14,316 nucleotides of DNA, taken from an uncultured Campylobacter sp. Lineage in GTDB: Bacteria; Campylobacterota; Campylobacteria; Campylobacterales; Campylobacteraceae. The notes under the pieces were generated by a model, which saw nothing but the letters and a program-made list of their open reading frames with translations, was not told where the DNA came from and ran no database searches. Shown one piece after another: positions 1 through 6,845 of the stretch. Each line of letters begins with the position of its first letter. Position 1 is the first letter of the stretch. The translations under genes and the position numbers were made by a program. The DNA lies in contig NZ_CALIMQ010000202.1 in NCBI RefSeq assembly GCF_938045535.1, positions 1-14,316 of the forward strand, read 5' to 3'.

Positions 1-183
1 ATTTTCCTACAAAAAATCTATTTTTATAAATTATTTTATTATATTTAAGTGAATATTAAAGATATAATTAAAATTTTACAAATTATTTTACTCGCTAATA
101 TTTTTTATCCTTAAGATAAAATTTAAAACAACTTAAACAAATATTGTGTAATATTTCAAAAGTATCTTGACCTAAGGCGAAAT
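1..183. other. AT-rich leader before the Rep-like pseudogene
   Basis: This stretch is almost entirely A and T and has no convincing reading frame. The 11-mer AAATTATTTTA occurs twice, at 28-38 and 80-90, 52 bp apart. An AT-rich block beside an initiator-like gene could be an old plasmid origin or only a promoter region. No set of true iterons is visible. An AAGG at 174-177 serves as the ribosome binding site of the gene starting at 184. Confidence 0.35.
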
Positions 184-1336
184 ATGGAAAATATATTTTT
201 AGAATCTTACGACGTATTTAAGGTATCGAAAAATGCGAGCAAGCTAAAAATTTACAACGACTTTCTAAGAGACAACAAAAGATACTCTGTAACGCGCTGT
301 TATTATGTCATAGTCGTGGATAATACCTTTTTGACCTACTCGCATTTGATGATTTATGAGGAGTTGCTTTATCTTCTGTATTCGCAGAACAAGCTAAAAA
401 ACGGCGATTTTTTGCTGACACTCAAAAAATCGGAGCTGGCGAAAAAATTTAAGACCGATATCACAAAAAGCGCTACCGAGACGATAAAGCGCCTTTATGA
501 GATGCAGCAGGTCAAAATCACTATTTTCGTAAAAGACAAAGTCGAAAAACAGATGAATATCATAGAACGCATCGACGCACCCGTGACCGAAAAATACGGA
601 GACATCCCCCGACGAGATCAATATCTCGCTAAATTCCGAGTTCGTGCGGCTCTACCGTTGTGCGTATCTGGATAAGATCGAGTATTTAAATAGCTTTGAT
701 ATCGAGCAGGGCAGCTTCATCCGCTACTTTATGCAGCACGAGCTGGACGGCGGCGTCAAAAGCTCTGCGATCATCGATAAAATGGGCGTTACGACGTATC
801 TACCCTTCACTTATAAAAAGCGCTTCGAGCAAGAGATCGCAAGGGTGAGCTTTTACTATAAAAACGAAAAATTTTGCATAAAAGACGGCTTCGTCGTCAT
901 CGAAAACCACGAAAACAAGGCGATAGATAATCAAAACGCGTCGATTGAGCTTTTCGGCGCGATATACGAGCAGATAACGCAAAACTGCACCAAATCCGTT
1001 ACGCTCAATGAGCAAAATTTAGCAAAGTATTATGCGCGCTTCGGTAGGTTTGAGACTAGCCAGACGGTATTTAAAATTCTAAGCAACATGGAGCTCATGC
1101 TAAATCAATCGATGCAGAAAGAAAACGCAAAGATCGCCTGCTTTTCGCACTTTTTCGAAAGTATCGTCTGCAAAAACGGCGAGGAATTTGAAATTTTGAT
1201 CGAGCTAAATCAAAAGGGCTTTGAGTATATCGTCTCGCGCAGCGCAAATTTGGACTTTTGGAATGTCGAATCCGCAGACTATGGACTCACGCCGTATCCC
1301 GTAAATAGCTGTGCGACAAACGGCAAGCTGGGGTAA
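184..1336 (+). pseudogene. Replication-initiator-like winged-helix protein, frameshifted
   Basis: Two reading frames make up one gene. The first starts at ATG 184 (AAGG at 174-177) and reads well to about base 609, then runs through a short nonsense tail to a stop at 675. The second frame is open from before base 611 to the stop at 1336. Joining them at the C5 tract 606-610 by removing one C gives a continuous protein of about 383 residues, reading ...EKYGDIP then DEINISLNSEF. The first half has a helix-turn-helix-like stretch (LTLKKSELAKKFKTDI, near residues 78-93) and the second half another (NEQNLAKYYARFGRFETSQ). Two winged-helix-like halves joined by a beta-rich linker resemble Rep_3/RepB-type plasmid initiators. 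That family call is from pattern only. The GTG at 644 has no ribosome binding site, so separate expression of the second half is unlikely. A sequencing error in the C tract is the main alternative. Confidence 0.55.
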
Positions 1337-1348
1337 ATTTAAGTCGGT

Positions 1349-1429
1349 AAATTTTAAAAATTTATCCGCAAAATACGGGAGTACGCCCGCTGCATCAAGG
1401 ACAAGGCGCGGGCAAATTTTAAAAATTTA
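1349..1429. repeat. Convergent spacer with 16-bp direct repeat and a hairpin
   Basis: The 16-mer AAATTTTAAAAATTTA occurs at 1349-1364 and 1414-1429; the second copy contains the stop codon of the minus-strand gene. Between them GCCCGC (1385-1390) pairs with GCGGGC (1408-1413) across a 17-nt loop. The Rep-like pseudogene and the 1427-2020 gene converge here, so this may be a weak shared terminator. Confidence 0.35.
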
Positions 1430-2020
1430 CTCCTGCGTCCTTAGCTCGGCGATGAGCCCGTCAAGCTCGCCGCTATTTTGCGCGCTCAAAAGTCGCTCGT
1501 TTATGAGCCGCATTTGCGCCGAAAACTCGCTATCAAGCATATCCGCGACGAAATTTTCGCTCTCGCTCTCATCCGTCACCGGATACATATCGCGCCAGAT
1601 GTCGGTTATCCACCAGCCGCACTTCGAGACGCAGGTAAAGTCCTTCAAAACGCCCGTTTTTAGCTTCATCATCACCTCGTCGATTTGCTTGATCTCGCTT
1701 GCGACGAAGTCTTTATGGATGCCGTCTAGGCAGGTGAAAATGCGGTGTCCTAGGCTCTGGACGCTGTTTTCGGAGCAGATCCTAAACTGAAAGATGCTAT
1801 CTTTAAAATTTAGATCGGATAAGCAGATTGGATGCTTTTGAGTAAAATTCGGAAACGAATCAAAGCTCCTATCGTCGATGCTAAGCGCCCAGTTAGAGCT
1901 TGGATTTTTGCGGGCGAACTCGCCAAAACTTAGTCTGATAAATTCTTTATAGCTTAGCTCTTCGGCGGTGAAAAAGTCGTAGTTAGCGCAGTTTGCAGCT
2001 TTAAAATCTTTAAATTTCAT
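1427..2020 (-). CDS. Unrecognised 197-aa soluble protein
   Basis: I do not recognise the family. The start is the ATG at 2020 because a strong GGGAGG lies just upstream (about 2023-2030, minus strand); the ATG nine codons earlier lacks a comparable site. The protein begins MKFKDFKAANCANYDFFTA, is mixed-charge with no signal peptide or membrane segment, and holds five cysteines and an aromatic stretch CGWWITDIW in its second half. The C-terminal third is acidic and helical in character. It has its own promoter-like sequence at 2064-2072 and appears to be a single-gene unit convergent with the Rep-like pseudogene. The clean frame with a good ribosome binding site argues that it is real; no function can be assigned. 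Confidence 0.7.
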   Translation of the reverse strand: MKFKDFKAANCANYDFFTAEELSYKEFIRLSFGEFARKNPSSNWALSIDDRSFDSFPNFTQKHPICLSDLNFKDSIFQFRICSENSVQSLGHRIFTCLDGIHKDFVASEIKQIDEVMMKLKTGVLKDFTCVSKCGWWITDIWRDMYPVTDESESENFVADMLDSEFSAQMRLINERLLSAQNSGELDGLIAELRTQE

Positions 2021-2063
2021 GATCCCTCCCGTAAAATACCGTTTCAAATTTACTCAAAGTAGT

Positions 2064-2072
2064 ATTTTATCA
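2064..2072 (-). promoter_or_regulatory. Extended -10 promoter for the 197-aa protein gene
   Basis: The minus strand reads TGATAAAAT, a TG plus near-consensus -10 hexamer as used by Campylobacter sigma-70. It lies about 44 bp upstream of the ATG at 2020, which would give a leader of roughly 35 nt containing the GGGAGG site. Confidence 0.5.
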
Positions 2073-2228
2073 TTTTGCGGGATTTATTTTTATTAATACG
2101 AATAAATTTAATCAAGAATTCGCAGCTCAAATTCCAACTAAAGCTTATTGCCATATTTTGGGTAGTGTTTGTGCATGCCAAATAGTAAAATTTAATGACA
2201 TTTGAAATATCTTGAAGAAATTCCGCCG

Positions 2229-2308
2229 CTTGGAATTTCGCACCGCAAAATTCCAAGATCGGCATTCCAAAGTAAAATTCTGCGCATAGGATTTTGGTGC
2301 AGAATTTT
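2229..2308. repeat. Two consecutive perfect hairpins in a noncoding spacer
   Basis: The spacer 2073-2444 has no convincing gene; short frames in it lack ribosome binding sites and overlap one another. It holds two perfect inverted repeats in a row. CTTGGAATTT (2229-2238) pairs with AAATTCCAAG (2248-2257) across 9 nt, and AAAATTCTGC (2274-2283) pairs with GCAGAATTTT (2299-2308) across 15 nt. Both stems are built around AATTT plus G/C ends. They may be a REP-like element or a structured RNA; which strand is transcribed is unknown. Confidence 0.5.
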
Positions 2309-2416
2309 GCTCAAGATAAAGCCTCGCCAAATACAGCACAGAAGCTCCATTGAAACCGAAATCTTGCGGATTTGCGGCACCTAAATTTACGCGCTACGCA
2401 CGAAGTTAAATTTTAA

Positions 2417-2429
2417 TTCGCGCTGCGAA
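2417..2429 (-). terminator. Small hairpin downstream of the rhodanese gene
   Basis: TTCGC (2417-2421) and GCGAA (2425-2429) form a short stem with a 3-nt loop 16 bp past the rhodanese stop codon. On the minus strand it is followed by TTAAAATTT. It is weak, so this is a tentative terminator. Confidence 0.3.
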
Positions 2430-2444
2430 ATAAATCATAAAATT

Positions 2445-3158
2445 CTATTTCACCAGCTCGTAATTATACTCTTTCGTTCCGTCGAGTAGATTTGTGACGT
2501 TGTAGCCTAGCTCATTTAAGGCCTTGGCGAGCTTGGCGCTGCGGTTGCCGCTGTAACAGTGTGTGATCATCTTTTTGTCTTTATTGGCCTCAAGCACATC
2601 CTTGTAATTTTCTAAAGGCTCGCCATCAGGAATATTTATAGCGCCCTTCATATGCCCCGCGTCGTAGTCCTGCTTCTGCCTAGCGTCGATGATCAGCACG
2701 TTTGGATCATTTGCTATTTTCAAAAACCCCTCCGCGTTTATGCTGCCGACCTTATACAGCTCGTAGTCGTACTGCTTCACACCGGGCGCGTTCATAAGCA
2801 CATTGAAGCCCTTTTGTTTAAGCAGATCAAGCGCCTTTCCACTGCGATTACCGGTATTGCAATAAAGCACGACGTTTTTATCCTTGTAGGCGTTTATCTC
2901 GTCCAACCTACTTTCAAGCTCTCCAAGCGGAATGTTGATCGCGTGTTTTATATGGCCTGCAGCGTACTCATCTGCACTTCTAACGTCAATGACTAGATAA
3001 TTTTCTTTCGCCCTATTATCCTCCTCTATCGCCGATAGCGCCGCGCCGCTTATAGCGTAACCGTTAGGCTGTTGCATCTCGGCGCCGCAAGTCGCGAAAG
3101 ATCCCAATGCCGCCAGCAAAACTGCACTTTTTAAAATTTTGTGAGAAATAAATTTCAT
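2445..3158 (-). CDS. Exported tandem-rhodanese sulfurtransferase
   Basis: The protein has 237 residues. Residues 1-26 form a signal peptide: Lys-rich start, hydrophobic core SAVLLAALGS, then FATCGAEM. Cleavage after CGA by signal peptidase I is plausible; the Cys at 24 also makes a poor lipobox, so lipoprotein attachment cannot be excluded. Two rhodanese domains follow, about 35-137 and 138-237. Each has an active-site loop, CNTGNRS with Cys100 and CYSGNRS with Cys201, and each an entry motif, DVRSADEYAAGHI and DARQKQDYDAGHM. Both end in a similar tail, GVKQYDYELYK and GTKEYNYELVK, so the gene arose by internal duplication. Both cysteines are present, so both domains could carry persulfide. 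The expected location is periplasmic, with a role in sulfur transfer or thiol handling; the substrate is unknown. An AAGGAA lies just upstream of the ATG. Confidence 0.9.
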   Translation of the reverse strand: MKFISHKILKSAVLLAALGSFATCGAEMQQPNGYAISGAALSAIEEDNRAKENYLVIDVRSADEYAAGHIKHAINIPLGELESRLDEINAYKDKNVVLYCNTGNRSGKALDLLKQKGFNVLMNAPGVKQYDYELYKVGSINAEGFLKIANDPNVLIIDARQKQDYDAGHMKGAINIPDGEPLENYKDVLEANKDKKMITHCYSGNRSAKLAKALNELGYNVTNLLDGTKEYNYELVK

Positions 3159-3193
3159 ATGTTTCCTTTGAATTTTGGCTTTTAAAGCGGGAG

Positions 3194-3202
3194 ATTATAT
3201 CA
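3194..3202 (-). promoter_or_regulatory. Extended -10 promoter of the rhodanese gene
   Basis: The minus strand reads TGATATAAT, a perfect extended -10 with a T-rich run before it. It sits 36 bp from the ATG at 3158, giving a leader of about 29 nt with AAGGAA close to the start. Confidence 0.65.
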
Positions 3203-3456
3203 AAAATTTAGCTAAATAGTGTGAATTTGTGCGGAATGCGTTAGATTATGCCGACGCGAGATTTGCCGATGTGAAAACGCGAAAGAGACTCGAATAAAAA
3301 ACTTTTGCCAAAATATCTTAAAGGCTCGTAGGTAAAGATACTTTGCGTAAATTTATCTTTTAGAGACGGAGCAACAAATTCAAAAAAACTCACATTTGCC
3401 CGAAGGTAAATTTTATACTTTTGCCAATTTTCATTATTTTTCAAGTATAAGTAAGA
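3203..3456. other. Spacer between rhodanese gene and tRNA, no supported gene
   Basis: A minus-strand open frame of 67 codons (3241-3444) fills part of this stretch but has no ribosome binding site and resembles nothing I know. I see no repeats or strong hairpins. It may contain the trailing sequence of the tRNA transcript. Confidence 0.4.
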
Positions 3457-3510
3457 TATAATCCCAAACTTTTCGGGGCGCTATTGCGGCTCTTAAAGGA
3501 ATTAAAGATG
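3457..3510 (+). promoter_or_regulatory. Plus-strand promoter and ribosome binding site without a gene
   Basis: TATAAT at 3457-3462 is followed by AAGGAA at 3496-3501 and an ATG at 3508-3510. The frame from that ATG has only 14 codons and runs antisense into the tRNA. The promoter might supply transcription toward lemA across the tRNA, or be a remnant of a lost gene. Confidence 0.3.
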
Positions 3511-3585
3511 GTGTCAAGAGAGAGACTTGAACTCTCGACCTCCGGCTTATGAGACCAGCGCTCTAACCAGCTGAGCTACCTTGAC
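3509..3585 (-). tRNA. tRNA with CAU anticodon (tRNA-Met, elongator type)
   Basis: On the minus strand a full cloverleaf can be read. The acceptor stem is GTCAAGG with TCTTGAC, the discriminator is A and CCA is encoded at 3509-3511. The D-arm is AGCTCAGCTGGTTAGAGC, the anticodon loop CTCATAA has CAT complementary to 3549-3551, and the T-arm loop is TTCAAGT. The anticodon stem lacks the three G-C pairs of an initiator tRNA. CAU is shared by elongator tRNA-Met and by the tRNA-Ile2 whose C34 becomes lysidine through TilS. The sequence alone does not separate these for me, and Met is the default call. The gene is divergent from lemA. Confidence 0.93.
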
Positions 3586-3602
3586 ACAAATAAAGAAACG
3601 GC

Positions 3603-3608
3603 AGTATA
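3603..3608 (-). promoter_or_regulatory. -10 box for the tRNA gene
   Basis: The minus strand reads TATACT here, 17 bp upstream of the tRNA 5' end at 3585, a usual spacing for a tRNA promoter. No clear -35 box is seen. Confidence 0.5.
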
Positions 3609-3654
3609 GCTAAATATTCTTATTTTTAATTGAAACACTTTAAAAGGAGAGAAA

Positions 3655-4218
3655 ATGAATGCGGCTTTGGTTTTATTAGTCGTCATAGTTTTGTTAGTTT
3701 TGGCGTTAGTGGGCGTTTATAACTCGTTCATCGCCAAGCGCAACCAGGTGCGAAACATCGCTTCCACTGTCGATACGCAGCTTAAAAAACGCTACGACCT
3801 CATCCCAAATTTAGTTAGCGCCACGCGCGAATACATGAGCCACGAAAACGCCGTGTTAACGCGCGTTAGCGAACTTCGCTCGCAAGCGATCAATGCGGCT
3901 TCTAACGCGGACAAATTTAAGCTAAATAGCGAAATTTCGACTCTTTTAGGACAGATCCGCATTGCGGTAGAGGCGTATCCGAACCTCAAGGCTAACGAAT
4001 CGTTTGCCAAGCTACAAAACGCGTTAGGCGAGTGCGAGGAGCAGATCAGCGCCGCACGCCGCGCTTATAACGGCGCCGTTACAGTTTATAATAACGCCTG
4101 CGAGATGTTTCCTACTAACATCATCGCCAGCGTTTTCAACTTTGCTAAAGCGGAATTTTTCGCCGCTAGCGAGCAAGAAAAGCAAGCCCCGAACGTCTCC
4201 GAGCTTTTCAAAAAATAA
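3655..4218 (+). CDS. lemA: LemA family membrane-anchored protein
   Basis: This 187-residue protein matches LemA in length and pattern. Residues 4-24 (ALVLLVVIVLLVLALVGVY) form one N-terminal membrane segment. It is followed by the family's YNSFIAKRNQVRN region and the hallmark VDTQLKKRYDLIPNLV at about 40-55. The rest is a helical bundle with RRAYNGAVTVYNN near 146-158 and PTNIIASVFNF just before the C-terminus. The family lies at the cytoplasmic membrane with a small N-terminal segment outside or in the membrane; its biochemical role is not settled. The start is set by AAGGAG at 3644-3649. LemA often neighbours TPM-domain (YgcG-like) or HtpX genes, but here it stands alone between a tRNA and a convergent gene. 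Confidence 0.95.
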   Translation: MNAALVLLVVIVLLVLALVGVYNSFIAKRNQVRNIASTVDTQLKKRYDLIPNLVSATREYMSHENAVLTRVSELRSQAINAASNADKFKLNSEISTLLGQIRIAVEAYPNLKANESFAKLQNALGECEEQISAARRAYNGAVTVYNNACEMFPTNIIASVFNFAKAEFFAASEQEKQAPNVSELFKK

Positions 4219-4234
4219 GCGCGAGACGTAGAAA

Positions 4235-4268
4235 ATTTGCGATGAAATTTTAAAATTTCATCGCAAAT
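4235..4268. repeat. Perfect 34-bp palindrome just after lemA
   Basis: The arm ATTTGCGATGAAATTTT (4235-4251) is followed at once by its exact reverse complement (4252-4268). It begins 17 bp after the lemA stop. As RNA it folds into a long stem, so it may end lemA transcription or protect its 3' end. It is not followed by a T-run, so it is not a textbook intrinsic terminator. Confidence 0.6.
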
Positions 4269-4352
4269 GGCTCCAAACGCCGCGAGTCTAAATTTATAGT
4301 GAATAAAACAGATCGCACATAAAGCATGCACTTTTAAAATAGACTTGCTTTG

Positions 4353-4361
4353 CCCCCCCCC
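4353..4361. repeat. C9 homopolymer tract in convergent spacer
   Basis: Nine consecutive C residues lie in the 367-bp spacer between lemA and ybaK. G/C tracts of this length are phase-variable in Campylobacter. No open frame or promoter that the tract would switch is visible, so it may be a remnant or silent. The rest of 4269-4539 shows no gene. Confidence 0.7.
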
Positions 4362-4539
4362 GCGTGCTCGTCATCTCGTTTGAGATATTTTTCGGCGCGC
4401 GGTACTTAGAATTTTAACAATAAAATTTTACGAAATTAATTTGATTTGTATTTTCTTGCTGCGCAGGAGCTCGTTTTAACAAACAGTGCAACGCCAAATT
4501 TTAAAAGTCTAAATTTCACAGTTTAAATTTTGGCTAGCT

Positions 4540-4568
4540 TGCCGCCGGCGTTACTTACGCAGGCGGCA
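4540..4568 (-). terminator. Strong stem-loop downstream of ybaK
   Basis: TGCCGCCGGCGT (4540-4551) pairs with ACGCAGGCGGCA (4557-4568) over 12 positions with one mismatch and a 5-nt loop. It lies 17 bp past the ybaK stop on the minus strand, as expected for the end of the kpsF-rluB-ybaK unit. No T-run follows in that direction, so the terminator call is tentative. Confidence 0.45.
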
Positions 4569-4585
4569 GAAAAAGTGACGCTGCC

Positions 4586-5059
4586 TTAGTCATGCGTTAT
4601 TTTGCAAATTTGCGCTTCGGTTGCGATTGCAAGGTCCTTCGGCGCGAGAGCAATCTGTTTTCCGCGCACGCCTGCGCTAACGTAAATTTTATCCTGCGTT
4701 AGCGCTTTTTCATCGATGAAGGTGCGGAAGTGTTTTTTCATCCCAAGCGGCGAGCAGCCGCCCCTGATGTAGCCCGTAACCTTTTGTAAATCCTTCAAAT
4801 CCATCAGCTCGCAACGCTTCGCGCCGCAGATGTGCGCTAGCGCCTTGAGATCCAGATTTAGATCGCCTTGCAGGCAGGCTACGACATATTCGTGATCCGC
4901 CGTGCAAACTATCGTTTTATAGACCCGCTCGATCGACTCGCTCACGCTATTAGCCACATGCACCGCGTCTAAATTTGAAGGATCCGCCGCGTATTCTTTG
5001 ATCTCGTAGGGAATTTTCAAGCTGTCCAGTACGCGCGCGGCGTTTGTTTTTGAGCTCAT
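4586..5059 (-). CDS. ybaK: Cys-tRNA(Pro) deacylase, YbaK/EbsC family
   Basis: The 157-residue protein has the usual length and pattern of YbaK, the free-standing editing enzyme that hydrolyses Cys wrongly attached to tRNA-Pro by prolyl-tRNA synthetase. RVYKTIVC at 45-52 carries Lys48, matching the catalytic Lys46 of the E. coli protein, and GYIRGGCSPLGMKK at 96-109 is the Gly/Pro-rich loop that closes the pocket. It acts in the cytoplasm. AGAGGCGAA precedes the ATG. It lies 19 bp after rluB, so the two are probably co-transcribed, and it ends the minus-strand unit before the 4540-4568 stem-loop. Related INS-domain editing proteins such as ProXp-ala differ in this loop, so I favour YbaK. Confidence 0.92.
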   Translation of the reverse strand: MSSKTNAARVLDSLKIPYEIKEYAADPSNLDAVHVANSVSESIERVYKTIVCTADHEYVVACLQGDLNLDLKALAHICGAKRCELMDLKDLQKVTGYIRGGCSPLGMKKHFRTFIDEKALTQDKIYVSAGVRGKQIALAPKDLAIATEAQICKITHD

Positions 5060-5078
5060 TTCGCCTCTTTTCTTAAAT

Positions 5079-5849
5079 TTAATAGCGGATTTTGTTTTCT
5101 TTCAAAAAATCGCGCAGATCTTCGTATTCGCTCTGATCGAAATAGCGCCATTTGCCGGGCTTTAGCGTTCCAAGCGTCATCCTACCGAATGCCGTGCGCT
5201 TAAGCTCCACGACATCCAGATCAAAATAGCCGAAAAATCTACGCAGCTCGCGATTTTGACCCTCGTTGATGATCGCCTTTATCTTCGTATAACCGCCGCT
5301 GCTAGGCATTATGCGGTAGCCCAAAAAGGGCTTAAATTCCATCGATTTGATCTTGCTTTTGGCGTGCGCGCCCTTGCTCGCATCTGCGGCGAAAAAGCCC
5401 TCTCGGATCGCCGTTACTACCTCGTCCCCTACCTCGCCTTTTACCTTTAGATAGTACTCTCGCTCGATGTCGCTGTTCATCAGCGCCGTGGCGATCGCCG
5501 GCGCATCGGTTAGTAGCAAAAGCCCTTCGCTTGCGAAATCCAAACGCCCCACGCTAACAAATCTGCTAAATCCCTCCGGCAAGCTATCGTAAATCGTCCG
5601 CCTGCCGCGATCGTCCTTTTTAGTAACTAACTCGCCTTTGCGTTTGTTATAAACGATCATCGTAAATTCCGTCTTAGGCTTGATGAGGCGCGAGCCGATG
5701 CGGATCTTCTCCTCGCCGCCAACCTCTATAAAATCGCTAACGACGCGGCCGTTAATGCTAACCTTGCCCTGCTTAATCAGCTCGTCCGCCTCACGGCGCG
5801 AGTAGGCAGTGTTATGAGAGATAAATTTGTTCAGACGCATCTTTTGCAT
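5079..5849 (-). CDS. rluB: 23S rRNA pseudouridine synthase, RluB/RsuA family
   Basis: The 256-residue protein starts with an S4 RNA-binding domain (MRLNKFISHNTAYSRREADE, up to about residue 50). The RsuA/RluB/E/F-type catalytic domain follows. GRLDFASEGLLLLT at 101-114 has the catalytic Asp104, and NEGQNRELRRFF lies near 206-217. It isomerises a uridine in rRNA; the RluB target in E. coli is U2605 of 23S rRNA, but RsuA-family members with different targets look alike, so the exact site is inferred. The gene overlaps the kpsF stop codon by one base (TAATG), so it is likely translated by coupling. Another Met at residue 4 is an equally possible start. No independent Shine-Dalgarno site is seen. 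Confidence 0.88.
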   Translation of the reverse strand: MQKMRLNKFISHNTAYSRREADELIKQGKVSINGRVVSDFIEVGGEEKIRIGSRLIKPKTEFTMIVYNKRKGELVTKKDDRGRRTIYDSLPEGFSRFVSVGRLDFASEGLLLLTDAPAIATALMNSDIEREYYLKVKGEVGDEVVTAIREGFFAADASKGAHAKSKIKSMEFKPFLGYRIMPSSGGYTKIKAIINEGQNRELRRFFGYFDLDVVELKRTAFGRMTLGTLKPGKWRYFDQSEYEDLRDFLKENKIRY

Positions 5850-6811
5850 TATTTTAGCCCCAGGCTCGTTAGATCATGGATATGCAAGATCCCCGCGGGC
5901 ACGCCGTTTTCGACCACGGGCAGGACTTGAATTTTAAATTGCTCGATCAAATTTAGCGCGTCTATGGCTAACATATTTTTATCGTCCAGCATTTTAGGGT
6001 TTTTGGTGGCATATTTTAGCGCATCGCCATTGATATCGAAGTCCTCTCGCATCAGCGCGCGGCGCAGATCGCCGTCGCTCAAGATCGCCTCAAGCGCGTC
6101 TTTTTCGTTCACTAACAAAACGGTGCCGAGCTTTCCGTGAGTCATAACGTCGATAGCTTGTTTTAAGCTGGCGTTATGCTTTATAACCGGTAAATTTTTA
6201 CTTTGCATCACGTCTTTTACTTTGACGAAGAGCCGCTTGCCGAGGCTTCCGCCTGGATGAAAATTTGCAAAATCTTCTTTGCCGAATCTGCGCCGTCTCA
6301 TCAAACAGATCGCTAACGCGTCTCCTAACGCAAGTGTTAGCGTCGTAGAAACCGTCGGTGCGGCGCCTAGGGGGCAAGCCTCTTTGACGATATTTAGGCT
6401 TATGAACTCATCGCTAACCTTACCGAGCGAGCTGTTTTTATCGCGCGCCATCGCGATGATCTTCACGCCGAAACGCTTAAGATGAGGCAGGATCCTAACC
6501 AGCTCCTCGCTCTCGCCGCTAAAGCTGATCGCAAGCACCATGTCGTCCTTACCGATCATGCCCAAATCTCCGTGCAGCGCCTCGGTAGGGTGGACAAAAA
6601 ACGACGGCGTACCGGTGCTGGCAAGCGTCGCGGCGATCTTGACGCCTATGTGGCCGCTCTTGCCCACGCCGGTGACGATTACTTTGCCTTTGCAAGCCAG
6701 GATCAAGTTTACGGCTCGCTCAATTTCGTCGCCGATAAGCTCCGCATGCCGCAAAAGCTCCGCTCCTTCGAGCCTCAGCACCTCTCGTGCCGTATCTAAA
6801 ATTTCACTCAT
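5849..6811 (-). CDS. kpsF: Arabinose-5-phosphate isomerase, KpsF/KdsD
   Basis: The 320-residue protein has the standard layout: an SIS sugar-isomerase domain (about 30-190) and two CBS domains (about 198-255 and 260-320). Key features are VTGVGKSGHIGVK (46-58, Lys51), HPTEALHGDLGM (74-85, His80), SFSGESEE (96-103), CPLGAAPTVSTT (146-157) and FHPGGSLGKRL (184-194, His185). By offset, Lys51, Glu103 and His185 match the catalytic Lys59, Glu111 and His193 of E. coli KdsD. It interconverts ribulose 5-phosphate and arabinose 5-phosphate, the first step toward Kdo for lipooligosaccharide core or capsule. The CBS pair may sense nucleotides. AAGAAGG lies before the ATG. It is first in a unit with rluB and ybaK; no Kdo or capsule genes are adjacent, so the pathway branch it serves is not shown. 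Confidence 0.95.
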   Translation of the reverse strand: MSEILDTAREVLRLEGAELLRHAELIGDEIERAVNLILACKGKVIVTGVGKSGHIGVKIAATLASTGTPSFFVHPTEALHGDLGMIGKDDMVLAISFSGESEELVRILPHLKRFGVKIIAMARDKNSSLGKVSDEFISLNIVKEACPLGAAPTVSTTLTLALGDALAICLMRRRRFGKEDFANFHPGGSLGKRLFVKVKDVMQSKNLPVIKHNASLKQAIDVMTHGKLGTVLLVNEKDALEAILSDGDLRRALMREDFDINGDALKYATKNPKMLDDKNMLAIDALNLIEQFKIQVLPVVENGVPAGILHIHDLTSLGLK

Positions 6812-6845
6812 TAAACCTTCTTTTTAAAATTTACTTTCATTTTGC

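Noticed and set aside
644..1336. Independent 230-codon gene starting at GTG 644
   Set aside because: No ribosome binding site at 644, and the same frame continues sensibly upstream to about 611, where it joins the preceding frame.
1311..1790. 159-codon plus-strand frame
   Set aside because: It lies antisense to the 1427-2020 gene, which has the strong ribosome binding site; the plus-strand translation is Ser-rich shadow sequence.
2050..2384. Several overlapping 60-71-codon frames on both strands
   Set aside because: They overlap each other in a hairpin-rich spacer, lack ribosome binding sites and have implausible compositions.
3241..3444. 67-codon minus-strand open frame between the rhodanese gene and the tRNA
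   Set aside because: No ribosome binding site before the ATG, no recognisable domain, and ordinary AT-rich spacer composition.
3508..3552. 14-codon peptide starting at ATG 3508 with a good ribosome binding site
   Set aside because: It is almost wholly antisense to the tRNA, so its sequence is fixed by the tRNA; treated as an orphan signal and not as a gene.
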